Of a stretch of 8,085 bases of DNA, positions 1 to 5,717 are shown in pieces. A model generated the notes under the pieces. That model did not search any database, had not been told where the DNA came from, and saw nothing but the letters and a program-made list of their open reading frames with translations. Positions within the stretch are counted from its first letter, which is position 1; every line of letters starts with the position of its first letter. The translations under genes were made by a program, and so were the position numbers. Source of the stretch: Actinomycetota bacterium (GTDB lineage: Bacteria > Actinomycetota > Actinomycetes > Actinomycetales > Microbacteriaceae); contig VGAV01000092.1 of the NCBI GenBank assembly GCA_016870695.1, positions 1 through 8,085 on the forward strand, in the 5' to 3' direction.

Positions 1-1237
1 CCACGGGCTCTTTCGCCTCGGGTCCGTAGTAGCGGGAGAGCGAGTCGAGGATGCGCTCCTTGCGCTCCTCGGCGCTCAGCCGGAACAGGTCGTCGGCGTT
101 CTGGTCGGACACGAAGCCCACGAGGGTTCCGCGCTCGTCGCCGTGGTTGGTGTTGTCGTATGCCTCGTGGCAGAGCTCGTAGGGGCTGAAGGCGGTGCCC
201 GACAGACCCTTGTCGCGCCAGAACGGCGTCTCGTAGACGGCGTGCACCTTGATGACGAAGCCCATCGAGAAGTGCTGGTGCATCTGGTGCTGCAGGCGCG
301 GCAACGGCGGCTCGAACGAGATGCGCGGGTACAGGACGGGCGCCAGCGCGAGGATCGCGAAGCGGGCGCGGACGGTGACGCCGTCGGCGATCACGGTGAC
401 TCCCGCGGAGGAGGTCTTCGCGGCTTCGACACGGGCGGTCAGGGCGCGCAGGTCGTCGACGCGCTGCCCCGTCGCGGAGTCCGCCGCGCGGTCCGGCGTC
501 GCGACCGCCTCGGCGCCCCAGAGAATGCGCCGCACCGGCTGATTGAGCAGCACGTCGTCGCCGAGACGCTCGGCGAGCAGCTCGGGCACCTGCTGGAGGC
601 CGCCGGCCACGCGCTTGTCGAGGATGAAGTCCGCGTCGACCAGGTTCGAGTAGGAGCCCGCGGATGCCGCCATGTGCAGCGACTGCAGCAGCGAGAAGGT
701 GTGCGTGGGCTTGGTGAGCATCGCCGACCCCGTGGCGAAGGCGAGGTTGCGGACGGCCTCGTCGTCGTCGGTCTGCTGTCGGAGCCAGGCATCCCACGAG
801 ATCGCGTCCCACTCGGCGGCCTTCGGGTGGGCCCACGGGCGGTCGGGGTCGATCTCGGCGACCAGGGCGTCCAGGCGCGCGGTGATCTCGTCGATGGCCT
901 TCTCGGTCTCGGGGGCGACGGGGAACATCTCGCCGGTGAAGCGCCTGGTCTGGCCGTCGGGGCCCACGTAGACGCTGTCGCCCTCGCGGTAGCGGCTGTA
1001 GGTCGACAGGCCCAGGTCGGCGACGGTGTCGATGAGCGCGGTCTGGTCCGGCGAGACCCACTGGCCGCCCAGCTCGAGCATCGCGCCGTCGATCACGTCG
1101 GTCCACAGGCGCCCGCCGACACGGTCGCGCGCCTCCAGCACGACGACCGACAGGCCGGCCGTGCGCAGGTCGTTGGCGGCGGTGAGTCCGGCGGCGCCGG
1201 CTCCGATGACGACCACGTCTCGGGTGATTTCGTCCAT
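1..1237 (-). CDS. Flavin monoamine oxidase, putrescine-oxidase type (3' end beyond window)
   Basis: This is an FAD-dependent amine oxidase that oxidatively deaminates a primary amine to an aldehyde, NH3 and H2O2; putrescine is the likely substrate. The ATG at 1237-1235 follows a good ribosome site (AAGGAAG) a few bases upstream. The visible 412 residues begin with a Rossmann dinucleotide motif (VVIGAGAAGL, residues 9-18), then E35 for the FAD ribose and the GGR motif (41-43), and a GGQWV segment, all typical of the flavin monoamine oxidase family. A later segment, HFSMGFVIKVHAVYETPFW, also fits the family. Putrescine oxidases and MAOs are usually about 450-480 residues, so only the C-terminal FAD-closing part is missing. 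The gene follows gabT with an 86-bp gap, so co-transcription is plausible. The partner gene makes putrescine more likely than an aromatic amine, but the substrate is inferred. Confidence 0.88.
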   Translation of the reverse strand, partial: MDEITRDVVVIGAGAAGLTAANDLRTAGLSVVVLEARDRVGGRLWTDVIDGAMLELGGQWVSPDQTALIDTVADLGLSTYSRYREGDSVYVGPDGQTRRFTGEMFPVAPETEKAIDEITARLDALVAEIDPDRPWAHPKAAEWDAISWDAWLRQQTDDDEAVRNLAFATGSAMLTKPTHTFSLLQSLHMAASAGSYSNLVDADFILDKRVAGGLQQVPELLAERLGDDVLLNQPVRRILWGAEAVATPDRAADSATGQRVDDLRALTARVEAAKTSSAGVTVIADGVTVRARFAILALAPVLYPRISFEPPLPRLQHQMHQHFSMGFVIKVHAVYETPFWRDKGLSGTAFSPYELCHEAYDNTNHGDERGTLVGFVSDQNADDLFRLSAEERKERILDSLSRYYGPEAKEPV

Positions 1238-1280
1238 GAAGCTTCCTTACTCGTCGTTCGCGCGGGGGTGTCGAAGTGGT

Positions 1281-1316
1281 CCCGGCGGCGGTGTTCGGGC
1301 GCACGCCGCCGCCGGG
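1281..1316 (-). terminator. Strong GC hairpin just after gabT; partial terminator or attenuator
   Basis: A perfect 11-bp inverted repeat (CCCGGCGGCGG at 1281-1291, CCGCCGCCGGG at 1306-1316) encloses a 14-nt loop and starts 7 nt past the gabT stop codon. No T-run follows on either strand. It may be a leaky terminator or an mRNA-stabilising hairpin that sets the gabT to amine oxidase ratio. The structure is seen; its function is inferred. Confidence 0.5.
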
Positions 1317-1323
1317 TCGTTCC

Positions 1324-2673
1324 TCAGTTGCGGGCGAGGGCGGCCGCGACGACGTCGAGGCCCTCGTTCAGCAGGTCGTCGCCGATGGACAGCGGCGGCA
1401 GGAATCGGATGACGTTGCCGTAAGTGCCGCACGTGAGGACGATGACGCCCTCGGCGATGGCGGCCTTCGCGACGGCCGACGTGAGCGCGGCGTCGGGCGC
1501 CCCGGTGGCGGGGTCGACGAACTCGGCCGCGATCATCGCGCCGTGCCCGCGGACGTCGCCGATGCGCGGGTCGCCGGCCTGCAGCGAGCGCAGGCGTCCG
1601 GTCAGCAGCTCGCCGATCTCCCGGGCCCGCTCGACGAGGCCCTCGTTCTCGAAGGCGTCGATGGATGCCAGGGCGGCGGCGCACGCGATGGGGTTGCCGC
1701 CGTAGGTCCCTCCCAGGCCGCCGGTGTGGGTGGCATCCATGATCTCCGCCCGGCCGGTGACGGCGGCGAGCGGGAGACCGCCGGCGATGCCCTTCGCGGT
1801 GGTGACGAGATCCGGGACGATGCCGAAGTGCTCGGACGCGAACATGGCGCCGGTACGGGCGAAACCGGACTGCACCTCGTCGGCGATGAAGACGACGCCG
1901 TTCTCGCGGCACCAGTCGACGATCGCGTTCAGGAAGCCGTCGGCGGGGACGATGAAGCCGCCCTCGCCCTGGATGGGCTCGATGATGACGGCGGCGAGGT
2001 TCTCGGCGCCGACCTGCTTCTCGATGAGCGAGATGGCCTTCGCGGCGGCGTCGGGACCCGACAGGCCGTCGCGGAAGGGGTACGACAGCGGGGCGCGGTA
2101 GACCTCGGCGGCGAAGGGGCCGAAACCGCTCTTGTACGGCATGCTCTTCGCGGTGAGCGCCATCGTCAGGTTGGTGCGGCCGTGGTACGCGTGGTCGAAG
2201 GCGACGACGGCCTGGCGGCCGGTGTGCTTGCGGGCGATCTTGACCGCGTTCTCGACGGCCTCGGCGCCGGAGTTGAACAGGGCGCTCTTCTTCGCGTGGT
2301 CGCCGGGGGTGAGGCGGTTGAGGGCCTCGGCGACGGCGACGTACGACTCGTACGGCGAGATCATGAAGCACGTGTGGGTGAAGGCGGCGACCTGCTCCTG
2401 CACGGCGGCGACGACGGCCGGGTGGGCGTTGCCGACGCTGGTGACGGCGATGCCCGAGCCCAGGTCGATGAGCGAGTTCCCGTCGGCGTCGACGACGACC
2501 CCTCCGCCCCCGGCGACGGCCTCGATCGGCACGGTGTGACCGACGCCGGATGCCACGGCGGCGGCCTTGCGGGCCAGCAGCTCCTGCGAGCGCGGGCCGG
2601 GGATGGCGGTGACGAGGCGGCGCTCCTGGGGGAGGGTCGGACCGCCGACGGCGGGGAGGGTGTCGAGGCTCAT
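1324..2673 (-). CDS. gabT: 4-aminobutyrate aminotransferase (GABA transaminase)
   Basis: This is a PLP-dependent class III aminotransferase of 449 residues, a normal length for GabT. It transfers the amino group of GABA to 2-oxoglutarate, giving succinic semialdehyde and glutamate in the cytoplasm. Visible motifs are GSGIAV (72-77), NSGAEA (134-139, phosphate binding), IEPIQGEGG (231-239), the cofactor aspartate D265 in IADEVQSG, the probable Schiff-base lysine K294 in TTAKGIAGG, and GTYGGNP (322-328). The N-terminus (PQERRLVTAIPGPRSQEL) is what I expect of actinobacterial GabT, which supports the ATG at 2673-2671. An upstream in-frame extension to 2736 would run through the divergent regulatory gap. 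No clear Shine-Dalgarno precedes the chosen start. The amine oxidase lies downstream and the PucR-type regulator is divergent, which together suggest a putrescine-to-GABA-to-succinate route. Other omega-amino acids could also be substrates. Confidence 0.92.
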   Translation of the reverse strand: MSLDTLPAVGGPTLPQERRLVTAIPGPRSQELLARKAAAVASGVGHTVPIEAVAGGGGVVVDADGNSLIDLGSGIAVTSVGNAHPAVVAAVQEQVAAFTHTCFMISPYESYVAVAEALNRLTPGDHAKKSALFNSGAEAVENAVKIARKHTGRQAVVAFDHAYHGRTNLTMALTAKSMPYKSGFGPFAAEVYRAPLSYPFRDGLSGPDAAAKAISLIEKQVGAENLAAVIIEPIQGEGGFIVPADGFLNAIVDWCRENGVVFIADEVQSGFARTGAMFASEHFGIVPDLVTTAKGIAGGLPLAAVTGRAEIMDATHTGGLGGTYGGNPIACAAALASIDAFENEGLVERAREIGELLTGRLRSLQAGDPRIGDVRGHGAMIAAEFVDPATGAPDAALTSAVAKAAIAEGVIVLTCGTYGNVIRFLPPLSIGDDLLNEGLDVVAAALARN

Positions 2674-2702
2674 GGCGGCGATGCTACGGAGCACGCGCCG
2701 CG

Positions 2703-2719
2703 GCCCGCACTGTGCGGGC
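2703..2719. promoter_or_regulatory. 17-bp palindrome in the gabT/pucR gap
   Basis: A perfect 8-bp dyad (GCCCGCAC at 2703-2710, GTGCGGGC at 2712-2719) has a one-base centre. It lies 30 bp upstream of the gabT start, between the two divergent genes. It could be an operator half of the regulatory region or a small stem in the gabT leader. The sequence is certain; the role is inferred. Confidence 0.45.
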
Positions 2720-2721
2720 TG

Positions 2722-2754
2722 TACAGTTCGAGGCATCCCCGTGTACGAACCGTA
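2722..2754. promoter_or_regulatory. Candidate operator in the divergent gabT/pucR promoter region
   Basis: An inverted repeat pairs TACAGTTCG (2722-2730) with CGAACCGTA (2746-2754), 8 of 9 positions matching, centred near 2738. Overlapping it is a direct repeat of TGTAC at 2720 and 2742, 22 bp apart, about two helical turns. The site lies between a PucR regulator and the operon it probably controls, so a PucR dimer or tetramer site is a reasonable inference. I could not identify convincing -35/-10 elements. Confidence 0.42.
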
Positions 2755-2765
2755 TAGGAGCGACC

Positions 2766-4292
2766 GTGGCCGAGCCCGCCGCCGTGCCCCCCACGCTGCG
2801 CGCCCTGCTGGGGCGCCGCGATCTGCGTCTGCGCCTGGCCCTGGACGAGTCCGCGCTGCCCGGCGGCAGCCTGGACCGCGCCGCGCGATGGGTGCACTCG
2901 AGCGACCTCGCCGATCCCACGCCGTTCCTCAGCGAGGGGCTCGTGCTGCTGACCACCGGCACGCAGTTCGCCGACGCCGCGCCCGCCGATTACGACGCGT
3001 ACGTCGACCGGCTGTCGGCGCGGGGGGTGGTGGGGCTGGGCTTCGGCACGGAGGTCGTCCGCGACGGCATCCCGGCGCATCTCGCCGCCGCATGCCTCGC
3101 GGCCGGCATGCCCCTGTTCGAGGTGCCGTACCGCACCCCGTTCATCGCGGTGGCGCGGGCGGGCGCCGAGGCGATCGCCGCGGAGGCGTACGCCCGTCGG
3201 AGCTGGTCCCTCGCGGCGCAGCGCGCCGTGTCGCTCGCGGCCCTGCGCCCCGACGGGCTGTCCGCCACCCTGGCCGAGCTGTCCCGGCAGCTGGACTGCT
3301 GGGTGGGCCTTTACGACCCCTCCGGTGCCCTGCGCATCGCCCACCCGACCGGGACGATGGATGCCGACACCCTCGGCATCCTGGCCGGCGACGTGGCCGA
3401 GGTGCTCCGTCGCGGCACGCGGGCGGGATCGGCGCTGCGGGTGAACGGCGCCGAGGCGACCCTGCAGACCCTCGGACGCGGCGGGCAGCTGCGGGGCGTC
3501 GTCGCGATCGTCGGCACCGACCTGGATCACGAGGCGCGCAGCGTCGTCACGGCCGTCCTCGCCATGGCGGGGCTCGCCCTGGAGCAGCAGGACGGGCTCG
3601 GCCGGGCCGTCGGCGCCCTGCGCGCCGGGCTCGTGCAGTCGCTGCTGGGCGACGACCCGTCCCTCGCGCGTCGCGCGGCGCGCGAGCTGTGGGGCGCGCT
3701 TCCGACCGCCCCGGTCGTGGTGGGGCTGACCCCGGCCGCATCGGTGCGGTCGCGGGCTCTCGTGGAGTGGTTGGAGGCGCGCGCGCACGAGCAGCTGTTC
3801 TTCGGCCGCGGCGACGACGGCGTGGTGCTGGTCGTCCCGGCGGCGTCCCGGGCGCTGCTGGAGGAGACCGCGGAACGGTTCGACCTCGTGGTCGGGGTGT
3901 CGGCCCCCGCGGCGTACGACGCCTTCTCGAGCGCGCTCGCGCAGGCCCGCACGGCCCGCGACCGCGCCTCCTCCCCCGGCGTGGCCGACTTCGCCGACGC
4001 GTCCCGGGCGGGGGTGCTCTCCGCGCTCGGCTCCGACGCCGCCCGCACCGTCGCGGCCGGCGTGCTCGCCCCGCTGCGGCAGCACGACGACGCCCAGGGC
4101 GCGGCCCTCGTCGTCACCCTCGATGCGTGGCTGGCCCACGACTGCTCGCACGAGGCCACGGCCCAGGCCCTCGGCATCCATCGCCACACCGTCCGGGCGC
4201 GCGTGGCGCAGGCCGAGCGGGTGCTGCACCGGGACCTGTCGTCCTTCGCCGCGCGCGCCGAGCTCTGGACGGCCCTCCGCCTCGCGGAGTGA
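2766..4292 (+). CDS. PucR-family transcriptional regulator
   Basis: This is a 508-residue DNA-binding regulator of the PucR/CdaR class. The GTG start at 2766 has an AGGAG ribosome site 5 nt upstream; the alternative GTG at 2712 would add 18 residues and place the start inside a palindrome, so I reject it. Domains in order are an N-terminal PucR ligand-sensing domain (about 1-130, with LVLLTTGTQF typical of the family), a middle GGDEF-like CdaR region (about 313-402, including FFGRGDDGVVLVVP), and a C-terminal PucR-type HTH (449-508, HEATAQALGIHRHTVRARV). It is divergent from gabT and the amine oxidase, so it is probably their GABA- or amine-responsive regulator. I recall a PucR-type GABA regulator in Corynebacterium glutamicum, which fits. 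The effector and the sign of regulation cannot be read from sequence. Confidence 0.88.
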   Translation: MAEPAAVPPTLRALLGRRDLRLRLALDESALPGGSLDRAARWVHSSDLADPTPFLSEGLVLLTTGTQFADAAPADYDAYVDRLSARGVVGLGFGTEVVRDGIPAHLAAACLAAGMPLFEVPYRTPFIAVARAGAEAIAAEAYARRSWSLAAQRAVSLAALRPDGLSATLAELSRQLDCWVGLYDPSGALRIAHPTGTMDADTLGILAGDVAEVLRRGTRAGSALRVNGAEATLQTLGRGGQLRGVVAIVGTDLDHEARSVVTAVLAMAGLALEQQDGLGRAVGALRAGLVQSLLGDDPSLARRAARELWGALPTAPVVVGLTPAASVRSRALVEWLEARAHEQLFFGRGDDGVVLVVPAASRALLEETAERFDLVVGVSAPAAYDAFSSALAQARTARDRASSPGVADFADASRAGVLSALGSDAARTVAAGVLAPLRQHDDAQGAALVVTLDAWLAHDCSHEATAQALGIHRHTVRARVAQAERVLHRDLSSFAARAELWTALRLAE

Positions 4293-4350
4293 CGACCCGC
4301 CCGTCTCGTGTCCCGGGCCGCTGCGGTGTGCCGGTGCCCCCTTGCTGGTG

Positions 4351-4430
4351 CCGTCCTGCGGAGTTCGGTGAAGACACGCCGTCCGCGGGGCTGTCGGGAC
4401 GGCGTGTTGGTCCGGAACTCCGCAGGACGG
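4351..4430. repeat. 80-bp nested palindromic element, copy A (may act as terminator)
   Basis: The outer arms are a perfect 16-bp inverted repeat (CCGTCCTGCGGAGTTC at 4351-4366 and its complement at 4415-4430). A symmetrical 7+7-nt internal gap leads to a perfect 11-bp inner repeat (ACACGCCGTCC at 4374-4384, complement at 4397-4407) and a 12-nt loop. It begins 58 bp after the pucR stop and ends 111 bp before the nuclease gene start. No T-run follows, but such a hairpin could stop or stabilise pucR mRNA. Two related 80-bp copies lie downstream of the nuclease gene (5464-5543 and 5614-5693). An ungapped hand alignment to the first gives about 60 of 80 identical. Copy A has the best-preserved symmetry, so it may be the most intact. 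Confidence 0.8.
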
Positions 4431-4541
4431 TGTGAGCCTGCGGCCGGGACCTCTTCTCCACAGACCTCACTTCGTGCCATCCATCCCCAATTCGCCGGGA
4501 ACGGCCCCCGGGCGGAGGGCTCGACCGGGCACGCTGGGCCG

Positions 4542-5363
4542 GTGTGCAGGACCCGTGATCGAATCCGTCGCCGCCGTGATCTGTTCCGGGCCGGTCTGAG
4601 ACGCACCGACGTCGACGCGGCGGTGGCCTGCGGCACCCTGATCCGGCTGCGTCGGGGCATCTACGCGGATGCCACGACGTGCGAGCCGCGGCGACGGGCG
4701 GCGCTCCACGGCGGAGCGCTCGCCTGTGTCAGCGCGGCGCGCCACCGGGGCATGTGGGTGCTCGCCGAGGACGACGCCCTTCACATCAGTCTGATTCCGG
4801 ACGGGCACGGCCACCCTGTCGAGGGGTCGGACGTCGTGACGCATTGGGACCACGTCGCCGGTGACCGTTTCGGCCTGCCGTCCGTGTTCGTCATCCTGCC
4901 GCAGATCCTGACCTGTCGCGGTGTCGAGGAGTTCTTCGTCGCACTGGAGTCCGCCCTCCACCGGAGGGCGCTGTGCAGCTCCGACCTCCCCCGTCTGGCG
5001 GCGAGGCTTCCGCGCACCGCCGGCGCGGCCATCGCATCGGCCCGCACGGACGCCGAGAGCGGCCTCGAGTCGCTGCTGCGGTGGCGTCTCCGCCGGCACG
5101 GCCTGCCGATCCGGACGCAGGTCCCGGTCTTCTCGGTAGGGCGGGTCGACCTCATCATCGGGGAGTCCCTCATCGTCGAGGTCGACGGAGCCGAGAATCA
5201 TGACGGCCCCTCCCACCGCCACCGCGACCTCATGCGGGACGCCACCGCCGCGACCTGGGGTTTCGTCACTCTTCGCTTCGACTACGCCATGGTCGTGCAT
5301 GACTGGCCGGTGGTAGAGGCGGCGATCCTCGCCCACGTGTCCCGGGGCCTCCACCGTCGCTGA
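4542..5363 (+). CDS. Orphan AbiEi-type winged helix plus DUF559/Vsr-like endonuclease domain
   Basis: The 273-residue protein has two parts. Residues about 8-45 (LFRAGLRRTDVDAAV, then IRLRRGIYA) resemble the AbiEi antitoxin-like winged helix seen in many actinobacterial proteins. Residues about 172-265 look like a DUF559/Vsr-type PD-(D/E)XK nuclease fold, with candidate catalytic residues E172 or E176, D203 (GRVDLII), E213 and D215 (IVEVDGAENH), then a conserved-looking LMRDATAATWGFVTLRFDY segment. The GTG at 4542 is the only in-frame start between the upstream palindrome and the first domain. It lacks a good Shine-Dalgarno, so the start is uncertain. No AbiEii toxin gene adjoins it. Codons such as CTT, AGT and ATT are more relaxed than in neighbours, hinting at transfer. 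Its substrate is unknown; flanking copies of one palindromic repeat suggest a link. Confidence 0.75.
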   Translation: MCRTRDRIRRRRDLFRAGLRRTDVDAAVACGTLIRLRRGIYADATTCEPRRRAALHGGALACVSAARHRGMWVLAEDDALHISLIPDGHGHPVEGSDVVTHWDHVAGDRFGLPSVFVILPQILTCRGVEEFFVALESALHRRALCSSDLPRLAARLPRTAGAAIASARTDAESGLESLLRWRLRRHGLPIRTQVPVFSVGRVDLIIGESLIVEVDGAENHDGPSHRHRDLMRDATAATWGFVTLRFDYAMVVHDWPVVEAAILAHVSRGLHRR

Positions 5364-5435
5364 CGCGGCCGTCGGAGTCGTGAATACGCCGCCGCCCCAC
5401 GGCACTCCCCGATCACCGCCCTTCTCCCGCCATCC

Positions 5436-5463
5436 CCCGCCACCCGCCACCCGCCACCCGCCA
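5436..5463. repeat. 7-bp tandem repeat, CCCGCCA x 4
   Basis: Four perfect copies of CCCGCCA run from 5436 to 5463, directly against the first downstream palindromic element. The corresponding left flank of the second element (around 5604-5613) has only one such unit after the same CATCCCC stretch. The array therefore looks like slippage expansion at one copy and could vary in number between strains. Confidence 0.85.
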
Positions 5464-5559
5464 CCGTCCTGCGGAGATCCGGGACGACACGCCGCCCACA
5501 CGGCCGCAGCCACGGCGTGTCGGACCGCGAGTCCGAACGACGGCAGCAGACCCCGACCG
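5457..5559. repeat. Direct repeat unit 1, carrying palindromic element copy B1 (5464-5543)
   Basis: This 103-bp unit is repeated 150 bp downstream with four differences that I counted (5482, 5522, 5540 and 5556 versus the base 150 further on). Inside it, 5464-5543 is an 80-bp relative of the palindrome at 4351-4430, with the same length and order of arms. The inner stem is kept as 10 bp (CGACACGCCG at 5485-5494 with CGGCGTGTCG at 5513-5522). The outer arms are degenerate: the left arm keeps CCGTCCTGCGGAG, while the right arm has drifted. Confidence 0.85.
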
Positions 5560-5606
5560 GCGACGGCCGGAGGAACGACACGGGCACCGGGCTGTGGCAT
5601 CCATCC

Positions 5607-5709
5607 CCCGCCACCGTCCTGCGGAGATCCGAGACGACACGCCGCCCACACGGCCGCAGCCACGGCGTGTCTGACCGCGAGTCCGAACGGCGGCAGCAGA
5701 CCCCGGCCG
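5607..5709. repeat. Direct repeat unit 2, carrying palindromic element copy B2 (5614-5693)
   Basis: This is the second copy of the 103-bp unit, at an exact 150-bp offset. Its inner stem is 9 bp (GACACGCCG at 5636-5644, CGGCGTGTC at 5663-5671). Over the 80-bp element it differs from unit 1 at three positions, so the duplication is recent or kept alike by recombination. The unit ends 8 bp short of the stop codon of the minus-strand regulator, where it may also end that transcript. Confidence 0.85.
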
Positions 5710-5717
5710 CCTGCCGG

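Larger units (their letters stand above)
5364..5717. other. Gene-free convergent region filled with repeats
   Basis: These 354 bp lie between the ends of two convergent genes. They contain a 7-bp tandem repeat, two copies of the 80-bp palindromic element within a 150-bp-period duplication, and one GGCATCC word (5596-5602). Open frames crossing it translate the DNA repeats into proline- and arginine-rich peptides and overlap the 3' part of the minus-strand regulator, so I see no real gene. The hairpins are well placed to act as bidirectional terminators, though there are no T-runs. Confidence 0.7.

Noticed and set aside
143..1423. Long plus-strand open frame opposite the amine oxidase
   Set aside because: It is the antisense frame of a gene with clear flavoprotein motifs. 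Its peptide is rich in Arg, Gly, Val and Asp, as expected for shadow frames in GC-rich DNA.
1276..2757. Open frame of 493 codons opposite gabT
   Set aside because: It is antisense to a full, well-conserved aminotransferase and has no recognisable motif.
2567..4435. Plus-strand frame of 622 codons over pucR
   Set aside because: It is in a different frame from the PucR protein, is dominated by Arg, Gly and Pro, and runs through the downstream palindrome.
4308..4541. N-terminal extension of the nuclease gene to an upstream start at 4308
   Set aside because: It would translate the whole 80-bp palindrome and adds no conserved-looking sequence before the winged helix. The GTG at 4542 fits the domain boundary.
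4467..5663. Minus-strand frame of 398 codons over the nuclease gene and repeats
   Set aside because: It is antisense to the nuclease domain and translates both repeat units into near-identical peptides, so it reflects DNA repeats rather than a repeat protein.
5457..5709. CRISPR-like array
   Set aside because: There are only two units of 103 bp with one 47-bp gap and internal palindromes, which is outside CRISPR repeat and spacer sizes, and no cas genes are present.
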